From contig NZ_JAHEOJ010000014.1 in NCBI RefSeq assembly GCF_018595715.1, forward strand, positions 124,001 through 188,000: a DNA stretch of 64,000 bases, in the 5' to 3' direction. Origin of the DNA: Glaciecola sp. XM2 (GTDB taxonomy: Bacteria > Pseudomonadota > Gammaproteobacteria > Enterobacterales > Alteromonadaceae). Position 1 is the stretch's first letter, and the number at the start of each line of letters is the position of its first letter. The notes under the pieces are model-generated. The model did not search any database. It was not told the DNA's origin and was given only the letters and a program-made list of their open reading frames with translations. Positions 55,545 to 64,000 of this stretch are shown piece by piece. The position numbers were made by a program, and so were the translations under genes.

Positions 55545-57812
55545 TTAGTAGAACGAGATCTTCGCTTCAATACCAATAATACGGGGTTCGTTTACAATCC
55601 CCGTTAGGTTATTGAAGTCAATTGCGCCTTTTACGTTATCTTCGTTGGTGATGTTGCGTCCAAACAGTGCAATAGAGTAGCCATCTGCGAAGTTTTCATA
55701 ACCTATACGCAATCCGCCTTCAAAGTTACTGTCGGTCTGAAACTCTACAGATTCATACAAGAACAAGTTGGTGTCACCTTGGAATGCCCAATCGGTGAAG
55801 GCAAACAGTTCACCGTCATCACCTACTGGAATTGAGTAGCGAGCGGTAAAGTTAAAGATAGTTTCTGGCGCTTGAGGGAAGGGATTACCATTCACCGCGG
55901 CTAGGCCATTCACAATCGGGTCTAGTACTGTACAGTTCGCGCCACAAGGAGCAACCAATAAGTCAGCGTCTTCAAGCTCGGTATCGTTATAACTGAAGCC
56001 TGCTGTGAGTACGAAGTTATCTGAGACCAAGTATTGCGCGTCAATTTCAAACCCCATTGCACTGCCTTTGTCAGCATTGAGCAAAGAGTTGCCATTGTTT
56101 GCACCACCAATTGCAGACAGCTGGATATCATCTACTTCGTAGGCAAAAATCGCAGCATTTAAGCGTAATGAGTTGTCGAGTAAGTCAGCTTTGAAACCGG
56201 CTTCGATAGAGTTGATGGTTTCTGCATCAGCCACTGAAGGAGCGCCTTCAAACGCAACATCTCTTGCTTGAATAGACTGTGCTCTAAAGCCGTTAGAATA
56301 GCGCGCGAATAATGAGACATCATCATTGAGTTTATAGTTAGCGCTTAATTCAAAACTTGCTTGACCGTCATCTACATTAACGGGTGCATAGTCTTGAATA
56401 GACGCAGCGCCAATCACTACTGCAAAGCCATTCACATTTTGGTCACCTACAACGAGCGACTTCTCATCGTCGGTGTAGCGAAGACCACCGGTTACAGTCA
56501 GCTTATCTGATACTTCATAGGTTGCTTGACCAAACACCGCCCACGTGGTGTTTTCATGAAATACGGTAGTAGCACCAAAGAAACCGTCTGTGCTTGTGAT
56601 GTCAAACGACGAATCAAAGTAGAATGCTCCTAGCTGCCAAGACAACGCTTCGTCTGTGTCGCTGGCAAAACGAATTTCTTGGGTGAATTGCTCGAGGTTA
56701 TCTAAGTTATCTTGCGTCACCGCGTCAAAAGGAATGATGCCTGGGCGTGGGTCTGGCGTAAAATCAGCCAAGCTGCCAAATCCACCATCGATGTCGCCTA
56801 AGCTAAAGCCTTCTGCTTCTTCATATGCAGTGATAGAAGTGACGGTGACGTCGCCCATGTCGTAATCGACTTTAAACGAGCCGCCAAACCCTTCGTATTC
56901 TTGTGGGTTGTTGTCAAAACCGTTGCCGTTTAAGTTGCCGTCGTAAATAACTTCATCGCGTACATAGCTTGCATTTAAATCATTTGAGCCGCGTGTAAAT
57001 ACATTCGCTCTAAATACGGATGCTGTACCGTCTAAATCTCTGCCGTGTAATTTTGCAAGAATAGAGAGGTCATCTGTAGGGGTATAAAGTAACTGACCAC
57101 GCCACGCAAGCTCTTCAAAACCGCCAATGGCATCGCCTTCTGGTGAGGCAGTATTGTCGATGTAGTCATCGCGATTTTGAGAGAGCACTGAAAAACGACC
57201 AGCTAAATCTTCGCCGATACTTCCGCCAACGGCAGCTTCTATGTTGAAGGTGTTGAAGGTTCCGTAAGATGATTTTACGTAAGCATCGAAATCTTCAGAA
57301 GGCTTAACTGAGTCAAATTTAATAATACCAGCGGTAGTATTTCGGCCAAACAATGTGCCTTGTGGACCGCGAATGACTTCTACTTGTTGAATGTCAAACA
57401 ATGGAAAGCTCTTAAGCACAACGTTTTCCATAACCACGTCATCCATGATCACCGATACTGGCTGTGAGGCCGCAAGGTCAAAGTCAGTATTGCCTAGCCC
57501 ACGAATATAAAAACGCGGTGCAACGCGCCCATTTGAAGTTTCTGCATATAGGCCTGGTACGCGTACAGCTAGCTCTAAGATATCACCACCGCCAGAAAAT
57601 AAGTTTTCAAACTGCTCGCCGCTAAGCGTGGCAATAGAAATAGGTACTTCCTGAATGCTCTGAGAACGTTTTTGCGCTGTTACTACAATACGTTCTAAAC
57701 CGCTTTCTTGAGCGGCTTCGGTATTTTCACTAGATGCGTCTTGCGCATGCGCAGACATTGCGCAAGCCAAAGAGACGGCTAGCGCAAGGGAGGTTTGCTT
57801 AAAGCTTTTCAT
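55545..57812 (-). CDS. TonB-dependent outer-membrane receptor
   Basis: The 755-residue protein has a signal peptide (SLALAVSLACAMSAHAQ), then a TonB-box-like ERIVVTAQKR (about 40-49), a plug domain (VPISIATLSGEQFENL, RGLGNTDFDLAASQPVSVIMDDVV, QQVEVIRGPQGTLFGRNTTAGIIKF) and a 22-strand beta-barrel ending in the aromatic SFY. It imports a large or scarce substrate using the proton-motive force via TonB. The plug resembles the iron/complex-carbohydrate Proteobacteria receptors. The GlxA-type regulator immediately upstream in the same direction is a likely controller. Ligand unknown. Confidence 0.94.
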   Translation of the reverse strand: MKSFKQTSLALAVSLACAMSAHAQDASSENTEAAQESGLERIVVTAQKRSQSIQEVPISIATLSGEQFENLFSGGGDILELAVRVPGLYAETSNGRVAPRFYIRGLGNTDFDLAASQPVSVIMDDVVMENVVLKSFPLFDIQQVEVIRGPQGTLFGRNTTAGIIKFDSVKPSEDFDAYVKSSYGTFNTFNIEAAVGGSIGEDLAGRFSVLSQNRDDYIDNTASPEGDAIGGFEELAWRGQLLYTPTDDLSILAKLHGRDLDGTASVFRANVFTRGSNDLNASYVRDEVIYDGNLNGNGFDNNPQEYEGFGGSFKVDYDMGDVTVTSITAYEEAEGFSLGDIDGGFGSLADFTPDPRPGIIPFDAVTQDNLDNLEQFTQEIRFASDTDEALSWQLGAFYFDSSFDITSTDGFFGATTVFHENTTWAVFGQATYEVSDKLTVTGGLRYTDDEKSLVVGDQNVNGFAVVIGAASIQDYAPVNVDDGQASFELSANYKLNDDVSLFARYSNGFRAQSIQARDVAFEGAPSVADAETINSIEAGFKADLLDNSLRLNAAIFAYEVDDIQLSAIGGANNGNSLLNADKGSAMGFEIDAQYLVSDNFVLTAGFSYNDTELEDADLLVAPCGANCTVLDPIVNGLAAVNGNPFPQAPETIFNFTARYSIPVGDDGELFAFTDWAFQGDTNLFLYESVEFQTDSNFEGGLRIGYENFADGYSIALFGRNITNEDNVKGAIDFNNLTGIVNEPRIIGIEAKISFY

Positions 57813-57886
57813 GTGTTGTATTTTCCAAGGTTGGTGAATGTGTTTTTACGCGCGCAGAGTATAGCAAACAAGGTAATCAAAATCTG

Positions 57887-58888
57887 CTAAAAATCGAAAT
57901 CTCGGTGAAACTTTGTACGATATTGCACCGGCGTTAGTCCCGTTTGTTTTTTAAACAGTTTGGCAAACGAAGCGCTGTCTTCGTAACCGACTTCGTTGGC
58001 CAGTTGTTGAATGGGGATTTGTCGACTTTCAAGAATACGTTTTGCTTGTTCCACCCTAACAGACTGTATGTATTGTATGGGTTTCATGTTGACACTTTGT
58101 TGAAATTGGCGATTAAGGGTGCGCGCTGTAGTATTAGCCATGCGCGCTAATTCATTGACCTGAAGAGAATCACGGTAGTTGTCTTCAATATATTCTTGGA
58201 TTTTTATAATTTGCGGCTGTTGATGCTGCTTTAACAAGCGAAGGTTTGCGTACGCACTTTGATGATTACGGTGCACATCGATCACATGGGCTTTTGCCAC
58301 TTGATTGGCAGTATCTCGCCCGCAGTATCGCTCAATCAGCATTAAGCATAAGTTATGAAAGGCCATGCCGCCGCCCGCGCAATACACATTGTCACTGTGA
58401 GTAATTAACTGGTTAATACGAAGCTCTACTTCAGGAAACATTTTGCCAAACAAATCAGCATAACCCCAATGGGTGGTTGCCACTCGGCCATCCAGCAAGC
58501 CAGCTTTGGCTAATAAAAACGCGCCCGAACAGTTGCTAGCAATGTCACAACCAGTTTGGCTTAAACGCACCAAATGTGGGATTAACATAAGGTTACCTTG
58601 CAAGGTTTTTTCAACAGAGCCACCGATGGTGGGAATGAGTAAGATATCAGTGGCACTTACATCTTCAAGTGCTTCATTGGCCTGCAGTTGCAAGCGGTTG
58701 GTGCATTCAAAGCTACGCTGCTGATACGAAGCAATGGATACTGAAAAGCGCTGTTCAGGTGGTTGTTGGTTAAATCGTTGCCAAGACACTCCAGCAAAGG
58801 AAAACATGTCTAACGCTCCGGTGATAGCAGAGGCGAGTGCGCCGTCGAAGCCCACGATGGTTACCTTATATTTTTTAAAATATGGCAT
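57887..58888 (-). CDS. GlxA-family AraC-type regulator
   Basis: The 333-residue protein has an N-terminal DJ-1/PfpI-like amidotransferase fold (CDIASNCSGAFLLAKAGLLDGRVATTHW, with the nucleophile-elbow Cys retained) and a C-terminal AraC HTH pair (LARMANTTARTLNRQFQQ, LANEVGYEDSASFAKLFKKQTGLTPVQYR). GlxA-type regulators sense small metabolites such as betaine or carnitine derivatives. It lies between the TonB receptor and the divergent acyl-CoA dehydrogenase operon and may control both. A perfect inverted repeat sits in the divergent region. Confidence 0.93.
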   Translation of the reverse strand: MPYFKKYKVTIVGFDGALASAITGALDMFSFAGVSWQRFNQQPPEQRFSVSIASYQQRSFECTNRLQLQANEALEDVSATDILLIPTIGGSVEKTLQGNLMLIPHLVRLSQTGCDIASNCSGAFLLAKAGLLDGRVATTHWGYADLFGKMFPEVELRINQLITHSDNVYCAGGGMAFHNLCLMLIERYCGRDTANQVAKAHVIDVHRNHQSAYANLRLLKQHQQPQIIKIQEYIEDNYRDSLQVNELARMANTTARTLNRQFQQSVNMKPIQYIQSVRVEQAKRILESRQIPIQQLANEVGYEDSASFAKLFKKQTGLTPVQYRTKFHRDFDF

Positions 58889-58931
58889 GTGCTCTCATCA
58901 TTCAAAGGCCCCTGTGCGTTAACAGTGAGAA

Positions 58932-58958
58932 ACATCTATTCAGCGCATTAATAGATGT
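58932..58958. promoter_or_regulatory. 9-bp inverted repeat in the regulator/operon divergent region
   Basis: ACATCTATT and AATAGATGT are separated by nine bases, between the GlxA-type regulator (minus) and the acyl-CoA dehydrogenase operon (plus). This is a candidate operator for the regulator, or for another activator. Confidence 0.45.
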
Positions 58959-59064
58959 CTTATTTCACCATAAAAGTGGCATAAATGACACTCAAATTTG
59001 TTGTGTTAGTTCGTTAACATATACTTCACATTAGGCGTTTTACTTTTCAATGCTGGAGACTTTT

Positions 59065-60870
59065 ATGGCCGCAGATACCCTTATCCATGATATGGAACTA
59101 CCTTTTCAACTATACGATGTGCTTGATACTGAGTCATTGTGCGAGCATGAGACCTTTGCCGAGCACTCGCGTGAAACCTTTGACGCGGTGATAGAAACAG
59201 CAAATAAGATGGCTACTAATCTATTTTTGCCTCACAACCATATTGCCGACAAGCAAGAGCCTACCTTCGATGGTAAAAAAGTCAGCATGATTGACGACGT
59301 TAAGGTGGCTTTCGACGCTTTTCGTGAAGCGGGCTTTATTGCAGGGCGCTACAAATTTGAAGACGGTGGTATGCAGCTACCAGAAACGGTCATGACGGCT
59401 GTGTCGGGATATTTTATGGCGGCTAACCCGTCTAGTACCGCTTATCCGTTTTTAACTGCCGCGGCGATTAATGTTATCAGCCATTTTGCAAGCGATGAGC
59501 TTAAAGCGCAGTTTATGCCCAAAATGCTAACCGGTGACTTTACCGGCACGATGGCATTAACAGAACCACACGCAGGTAGCTCGCTAGCAGACATTAAAAC
59601 TACAGCTGTAAAACAAGCGGATGGAACGTACCGCGTTAAGGGTTCAAAGATTTATATCTCAGGCGGTGAGCATGAGCTGTCTGATAATATTGTGCATTTG
59701 GTGTTGGCTAAGGTGCCGGGTGGTCCTGCTGGCGTAAAAGGAATATCACTATTTGTGGTGCCCAAGTATCGCTTAGACGTTCAGGGTAACCCTGCAGATC
59801 GTAACGACGTTCAGCTCGCTGGGCTACTGCACAAATTAGGTTACAGAGGCACAACATCAACCGCGCTCACCTTCGGTGAAAATGACGACTGTCATGGCTA
59901 TTTAGTGGGTGAAGAGCATTTTGGTCTGCGCTATATGTTTATGATGATGAACGAAGCACGCATTGGCGTTGGCTTTGGTGCCGCCATGATTGGTTATCGT
60001 GGGTATCAGTATTCATTAGATTTTGCGAAAGACCGCACCCAAGGCAGAGTTGCTCCGCATACTAAACCAGAAGACCCCGCTGCGCCTATCATTCAACACG
60101 GCGACGTCAAACGCATGTTGCTCGCACAAAAAGCCTACACTGAGGGCGGCATTGCACTTTGTTTGTATGGTTCAAACCTCATCGACCGCATTAACACTTG
60201 TGGCGATGTCAAAACCAAAGAAGGTTTACAAGAGCTCCTTGATTTACTCACACCGGTGCTCAAAGCATGGCCATCTGAGTATGGCCCAAAAGCCAATGAT
60301 CTTGGCATACAGGTGCTAGGCGGCTCTGGCTATACCCGTGAATATTACTCTGAGCAGTTCTGGCGCGATAATCGTCTTAACCCCATACATGAGGGCACTA
60401 ATGGTATTCAGGCATTGGATTTAAGTTTCAGAAAGCTATGGCAAAAAAATGGTTTAGGCCTAACTATCTTGCAGCAAGAAATACAGCGGGATATGGCCAA
60501 GATCACAACCCCTGAAGCCGCGGCTTTGGCGAAAAAGCTAGGTGTGTATTTAGCTAAACTGCATGAGCTCTTAACGCATGTTGCCTCAGCCTTACAAAGC
60601 GATAAGCAAATGACCCTTTCAGCAAATGCACAGGCATTGATGAATGCATTTGCCACCATTGTTGTGAGTTGGATTTGGATTCGTCAGGCAAGTGTTGCAG
60701 AGCCAAAAATTGCCACAAGTGACAGCGATTCAGCAGCAAACTTTTATCGCGGTAAGGTGCAGGCGGCAAAATACTTTATCGATTGGGAATTGCCCAGCAT
60801 AGAGCGCGATTTACAAGTTCTACATAGCAATAACGATGTATGCGCAAGCATGCAAACAGACTGGTTTTAA
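59065..60870 (+). CDS. Acyl-CoA dehydrogenase, large DmdC-like class
   Basis: The product is 601 residues from ATG 59065, with GGAG six bases upstream; an ATG 15 bases earlier is less likely. The acyl-CoA dehydrogenase N, middle (ALTEPHAGSSLADIKTTAV, ISGGEH) and C domains are followed by a C-terminal extension (about 470-595). The catalytic Glu is in NPIHEGTNGIQALDL. Length and layout match the DmdC (methylmercaptopropionyl-CoA dehydrogenase)-like class, which also includes short and branched acyl-CoA enzymes. It introduces a trans-2 double bond using FAD. First gene of a four-gene operon; the substrate remains open. Confidence 0.9.
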   Translation: MAADTLIHDMELPFQLYDVLDTESLCEHETFAEHSRETFDAVIETANKMATNLFLPHNHIADKQEPTFDGKKVSMIDDVKVAFDAFREAGFIAGRYKFEDGGMQLPETVMTAVSGYFMAANPSSTAYPFLTAAAINVISHFASDELKAQFMPKMLTGDFTGTMALTEPHAGSSLADIKTTAVKQADGTYRVKGSKIYISGGEHELSDNIVHLVLAKVPGGPAGVKGISLFVVPKYRLDVQGNPADRNDVQLAGLLHKLGYRGTTSTALTFGENDDCHGYLVGEEHFGLRYMFMMMNEARIGVGFGAAMIGYRGYQYSLDFAKDRTQGRVAPHTKPEDPAAPIIQHGDVKRMLLAQKAYTEGGIALCLYGSNLIDRINTCGDVKTKEGLQELLDLLTPVLKAWPSEYGPKANDLGIQVLGGSGYTREYYSEQFWRDNRLNPIHEGTNGIQALDLSFRKLWQKNGLGLTILQQEIQRDMAKITTPEAAALAKKLGVYLAKLHELLTHVASALQSDKQMTLSANAQALMNAFATIVVSWIWIRQASVAEPKIATSDSDSAANFYRGKVQAAKYFIDWELPSIERDLQVLHSNNDVCASMQTDWF

Positions 60871-60882
60871 GAGGCACAACAC

Positions 60883-61887
60883 ATGAACAAACAATGGAAA
60901 TTAAAAGCACGCCCAGTAGGCGAGCCAACGCGTGAAAATTGGGAATTTGAGGAAAACGATATTCCTACGATTAAAGCCGGCGAAATGTTGGTAAAAGTAT
61001 TGTACGTATCGTTAGATCCCGCCATGCGTGGTTGGTTAAACGATGCGAAATCTTACATTGAACCAGTGCAAATTGGCGCGGTGATGCGCGCAGGCACTGT
61101 TGGGCAAGTTATCGACAGTCAGCTTGACGGCTTTAGCAAAGGGGACTTTGTGGTGGGCTATGATGGTGTGCAGCAATACAGCGTGAGCAATGGCAAGGGT
61201 GTTCATAAAGTTGACCCTAAGCTTGCACCTTTATCTTACTACCTCGGTGTGCTGGGCATGCCAGGTATGACCGGCTATTTTGGATTGATTAAATCTGGCG
61301 AGCCCAAAAGCGGTGAAACAGTCGTGATTTCTGGCGCCGCTGGGGCAGTGGGTGGCTTAGTCGGCCAAATTGCGAAAATCAAAGGTTGTCGAGTAGTTGG
61401 GATTGCTGGCGGAAAAGATAAGTGCCAGTTTCTTATTGACGAATTAGGTTTTGACGCGGCTATCGACTACAAAAATGAAAATGTAAAACAAGCGCTTAAA
61501 CAGGCCTGCCCAGATGGTGTAGACGTGTTTTTTGATAACGTGGGCGGAGAAATCTTGGATGATGTGCTGACCCGCATTAATTTTAAAGCGCGTATCGTGA
61601 TTTGTGGCGCCATTAGCCAATACAACAACACAACGCCAGTAAAAGGCCCTTCAAACTACCTGTCTTTGCTCGTTAATCGCGCAAGAATGGAAGGGATTGT
61701 TGTGTTTGACAACATAAAAGAATATCCCACTGCTATGCAAGAGATTGGCGGTTGGATTCAAAGTGGTCAGATGAAAGTCAAAGAGCATGTGGTTGACGGT
61801 ATTGAAACCTTCCCTGAGACACTGATGATGCTGTTTAAGGGTGAAAATTTTGGCAAACTTATTCTTAAAGTAGGAGACGCAGAATGA
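60883..61887 (+). CDS. NADP-dependent MDR oxidoreductase (CurA/LTB4-DH type)
   Basis: The 334-residue zinc-free medium-chain reductase has SLDPAMRGWLND, a Rossmann loop SGAAGAVGGLVGQIAK, VDVFFDNVGGEILDDVL and ISQYN, all typical of the leukotriene-B4 12-hydroxydehydrogenase/CurA family that reduces enones with NADPH. It lies 12 bases after the acyl-CoA dehydrogenase gene and overlaps the next SDR by four. It may reduce an unsaturated intermediate in the same pathway. Confidence 0.92.
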   Translation: MNKQWKLKARPVGEPTRENWEFEENDIPTIKAGEMLVKVLYVSLDPAMRGWLNDAKSYIEPVQIGAVMRAGTVGQVIDSQLDGFSKGDFVVGYDGVQQYSVSNGKGVHKVDPKLAPLSYYLGVLGMPGMTGYFGLIKSGEPKSGETVVISGAAGAVGGLVGQIAKIKGCRVVGIAGGKDKCQFLIDELGFDAAIDYKNENVKQALKQACPDGVDVFFDNVGGEILDDVLTRINFKARIVICGAISQYNNTTPVKGPSNYLSLLVNRARMEGIVVFDNIKEYPTAMQEIGGWIQSGQMKVKEHVVDGIETFPETLMMLFKGENFGKLILKVGDAE

Positions 61888-62651
61888 CATATCCGGCAGC
61901 AAATGTAGAAGGCAAAGCCATTTTAATTACCGGTGGCGCATCGGGTATTGGTGCCGCTAGTGCACAACTATTAGCTAAACGCGGTGCAAACGTCGTTATT
62001 GCTGATTTAGCAGTAGAGGCAGGCGAAAAAATCGCTCAACAAGCCGCCGATGAGGGCTTGAGCATTACCTTTCATAAAGTAGACGTGGCCGACAAAGCAT
62101 CGGTAGAGGCGTTGTTTGCGTTTACCATGAAGCATTTAGGTAAGCTAGATGTTGCTATTAACAATGCCGGTATTGATCATAAACCCGCGCCATTACACGA
62201 GCTAAGCGATGACGATTTTGATCGCAACATCGCCGTCAACCTAAAAGGAGTGTGGCACTGCATGCGCGCTTCTATTCCTTGCATGTTTGCCAACGGTGGA
62301 CACGTGATTAATGTTGCCTCAGTGGCGGGTTTGCGCTCTACACCGCTTATTTCTGCATACGGTGCATCCAAGCATGGCGTAATTGGTTTAACCAAATCAG
62401 CAGCGTTAGAATATGCAAAAGCCAACATACGTTTTAACGCTGTTTGTCCAAGTTTTATCGACACGCCCATGGTGCAAAACACCCTTGCACACATGAATGA
62501 GCGTCAACAACAAAGCATTATTAAAGCGAGCCCAATGAAGCGCCTAGGCCGTGTTGAAGAGATTTCTGGGGCTATTGCGTGGTTATGCAGCGACGAAAGT
62601 AGCTTTATGAACGGGCACTCGCTGACCTTAGACGGCGGCATGTTAGCTTAA
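61884..62651 (+). CDS. SDR-family dehydrogenase (3-hydroxyacyl type)
   Basis: The 255-residue classical SDR has TGGASGIGAASAQL cofactor loop, Asp after beta-2 (VIADLAV, favouring NAD+), NNAG, catalytic Ser in VASVAG, and YGASK with the Tyr/Lys pair. It overlaps the MDR gene (ATGA). It is probably a hydroxyacyl-CoA or alcohol dehydrogenase in the operon's oxidation pathway. Confidence 0.92.
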   Translation: MTYPAANVEGKAILITGGASGIGAASAQLLAKRGANVVIADLAVEAGEKIAQQAADEGLSITFHKVDVADKASVEALFAFTMKHLGKLDVAINNAGIDHKPAPLHELSDDDFDRNIAVNLKGVWHCMRASIPCMFANGGHVINVASVAGLRSTPLISAYGASKHGVIGLTKSAALEYAKANIRFNAVCPSFIDTPMVQNTLAHMNERQQQSIIKASPMKRLGRVEEISGAIAWLCSDESSFMNGHSLTLDGGMLA

Positions 62652-62675
62652 GAGATTGATAAAAGGACAATAACG

Positions 62676-63437
62676 ATGAAAGATTTATTTGATTTAACAG
62701 GCAAAATTGCCTTAGTCACTGGCGCTAGCCGTGGTATCGGAGAGTCTATTGCAAGGTTACTTGCGGCAAAAGGCGCGCATGTTGTGGTATCGAGCCGCAA
62801 AATAGAAGCATGTGAAGCAGTGGCACAAAGCATCCGTGATAGCGGTGGTAAGGCTTCTGCATTTCCTTGTCATGTTGGCGAGATGGAGCAAATTACCGCC
62901 ATCTTTGAACATATCAAAAAAGAGTTTGGACGCATTGATATTTTGGTCAATAACGCGGCGGCAAACCCATATTTTGGGCATATCCTCGATACTGATTTAG
63001 CCGCGTATGCGAAAACAGTAGATGTAAACGTGCGCGGTTACTTCTTCATGTCGGTTGAGGCTGGCAAAATGATGCGTGAGCAAGGCAGCGGTGTAATTCT
63101 CAATACCGCATCGGTAAACGGTGTCACGCCAGGTGATATGCAGGGAATTTATAGCATCACTAAAGCTGCGGTTATCAGCATGACTAAGGCATTTGCCAAA
63201 GAGTGTGGTCGCCACAACATTCGTGTCAATGCCTTGCTACCAGGCTTGACCGATACAAAATTTGCTTCAGCGCTTACCACCAATGACACCATCCTAAAAA
63301 TGGCATTAAAGCAAATACCATTAGGACGCGTAGCTGACCCAGACGAAATGGCGGGCACAGTATTGTACTTAGTGTCGGATGCTTCTAGCTACACCACGGG
63401 TGCGTGCGTGGTTGTTGATGGCGGCATGATAGCTTAA
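62676..63437 (+). CDS. SDR-family dehydrogenase (second copy)
   Basis: The 253-residue SDR has TGASRGIGESIARLL, with Ser-Arg after beta-2 (VVSSRK) suggesting NADPH preference, VNNAAANPYFG, catalytic Ser in NTASVNG and YSITK. It lies 24 bases after the preceding SDR with AAAGGA as SD. Opposite cofactor preferences of the two SDRs would allow oxidation and reduction steps in the same pathway. A strong hairpin follows. Confidence 0.92.
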   Translation: MKDLFDLTGKIALVTGASRGIGESIARLLAAKGAHVVVSSRKIEACEAVAQSIRDSGGKASAFPCHVGEMEQITAIFEHIKKEFGRIDILVNNAAANPYFGHILDTDLAAYAKTVDVNVRGYFFMSVEAGKMMREQGSGVILNTASVNGVTPGDMQGIYSITKAAVISMTKAFAKECGRHNIRVNALLPGLTDTKFASALTTNDTILKMALKQIPLGRVADPDEMAGTVLYLVSDASSYTTGACVVVDGGMIA

Positions 63438-63478
63438 AAAAATCAGCGCATGTGGGTGGGTTATCCACATGCGCTGAT
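63435..63478 (-). terminator. 14-bp perfect hairpin with U-run on the minus strand
   Basis: The arms ATCAGCGCATGTGG and CCACATGCGCTGAT close a nine-base loop. On the minus strand the stem is followed by a run of seven T, so it terminates the TonB receptor gene, and it may also stop the SDR operon. Confidence 0.85.
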
Positions 63479-63510
63479 AACATTGCTAATGGCTTGTTTG
63501 TTTTAATTGC

Positions 63511-64000
63511 TTAAAACTGGTATTGCACCGACAAACCTACATTTCTGCCTGCCCCAGGTATTTTCGCGCCTCTAGGTACTTCGGTTTGTGCAATACGATT
63601 AATCCCTGTCAAGTGGTCCTCATAGAATTTATCTAATAAGTTTTCAGCCATCAAGGTTACTGTAAGTTGGTCATTCACTTGATAATCTACCCCAGTGTTA
63701 AATACCGTATAACCTGCGGTAGGCGTCTCATTTTGTTGCTCAGCCACCTTGTTTTGCGCTCCTAAACTACGAGCGCTTGCATGCCAGCCCCATTGATTGC
63801 GCTGATAATCAAGGCGCACATTAAGGTTCAGAGGCGCAAGTCTATACAAGTCTTGATCAATCGGTGAGGTCTGTTTGCCTCGAACGTATTCGAACGTGCC
63901 TTGAACCGACCAGTACTCATTAAGCTGACCAACAAGTCGCCCCTCAATTCCTGCGAGTGTTGCATCAGTATTATTCCATTGAAGTGGTGCTTGGATATTG
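63511..64000 (-). CDS. TonB-dependent receptor, 3' end only
   Basis: The reading frame is open to the right edge (no stop up to 63999), so about 163 C-terminal residues are visible. Barrel-strand features are clear: TLAGIEGRLVGQLNEYWSVQGTFEYVRG, LNLNVRLDYQRNQWGWHASARSLG, NTGVDYQVNDQLTVTLMAENLLDKFYEDH, IPGAGRNVGLSVQYQF with terminal Phe. The ENLLDKFYEDH block is typical of siderophore/metal-type TonB receptors. A metal-complex or other nutrient ligand is possible. It converges on the SDR operon. Confidence 0.9.
   Translation of the reverse strand, partial: NIQAPLQWNNTDATLAGIEGRLVGQLNEYWSVQGTFEYVRGKQTSPIDQDLYRLAPLNLNVRLDYQRNQWGWHASARSLGAQNKVAEQQNETPTAGYTVFNTGVDYQVNDQLTVTLMAENLLDKFYEDHLTGINRIAQTEVPRGAKIPGAGRNVGLSVQYQF

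Overview
The window looks like chromosomal DNA of a marine gammaproteobacterium of the Alteromonadales (Alteromonas/Glaciecola-like). The support is protein similarity by eye to Escherichia coli, Vibrio and Shewanella orthologues (PpsA, Pgm, DapE, RlmM, YdiJ, SmpB), a one-piece tmRNA whose tag is identical to that of E. coli, moderate GC content, and abundant TonB receptors, c-di-GMP enzymes and an Mrp Na+/H+ antiporter. I see no plasmid, phage, insertion sequence or CRISPR signature. Species assignment is inference.

Layout. 1-9 kb: the 3' part of a GGDEF/EAL protein, a lipoprotein penicillin-acylase homologue, tmRNA (minus), an OYE-type flavin oxidoreductase, an exported HExxH metalloprotease and an exported YciI-like protein. 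9.3-10.7 kb: smpB, divergent from ratA-rnfH. 10.7-12.8 kb: an AT-rich accessory stretch in the place where bamE usually lies. It holds one exported Cys-containing orphan protein whose predicted promoter has a 13-C homopolymer between -35 and -10. 12.8-19.4 kb: ppsR and ppsA, divergent, with a HexR-like site between them, then ydiJ. 19.5-24.6 kb: a small exported protein, gcvA-ygdD-rlmM with GcvA-type CTAAT sites, and a stand-alone EF-G paralogue. 24.7-28.6 kb (minus): MoxR ATPase - DUF58 - TgpA transglutaminase. 28.8-33.7 kb: pgm, a second GGDEF/EAL protein, an AstE-like enzyme, a HIT protein and ybjQ. 33.7-36.4 kb (minus): a tightly coupled five-gene operon (ACT protein, yffB, dapE, an M15 peptidase and a 52-residue DUF2897-like membrane microprotein). 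36.6-37.8 kb: a patatin-like lipase and tRNA-Val(GAC). 37.8-43.7 kb (minus): a six-gene group-2 Mrp antiporter operon. 44.0-50.1 kb: Fpr-type ferredoxin/flavodoxin reductase, an SDR - amidohydrolase - PhyH operon, and facing it a kynureninase-like plus divergent tryptophan-dioxygenase-like pair with a divergent Lrp-type regulator. 50.2-55.5 kb: an RND pump with its adaptor and a DMT exporter. 55.5-64 kb: a TonB receptor, a GlxA/AraC-type regulator, an operon of acyl-CoA dehydrogenase, MDR reductase and two SDRs, and the 3' end of another TonB receptor.

How genes work together. SsrA and SmpB form the trans-translation rescue system. PpsR, PpsA and YdiJ belong to lower-carbon and gluconeogenic metabolism. 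The MoxR-DUF58-TgpA trio is a conserved envelope-associated module. MrpA'-G exchange Na+ for H+. The 55-64 kb block reads as an uptake and acyl-CoA oxidation island.

The two observations most worth following are the poly-C tract inside the predicted promoter of the exported orphan (12496-12526), which has phase-variation architecture, and the TDO-like/kynureninase-like pair (47550-49447). The latter keeps the heme-pocket residues but has lost the GTGGSSG substrate loop of true tryptophan 2,3-dioxygenase.
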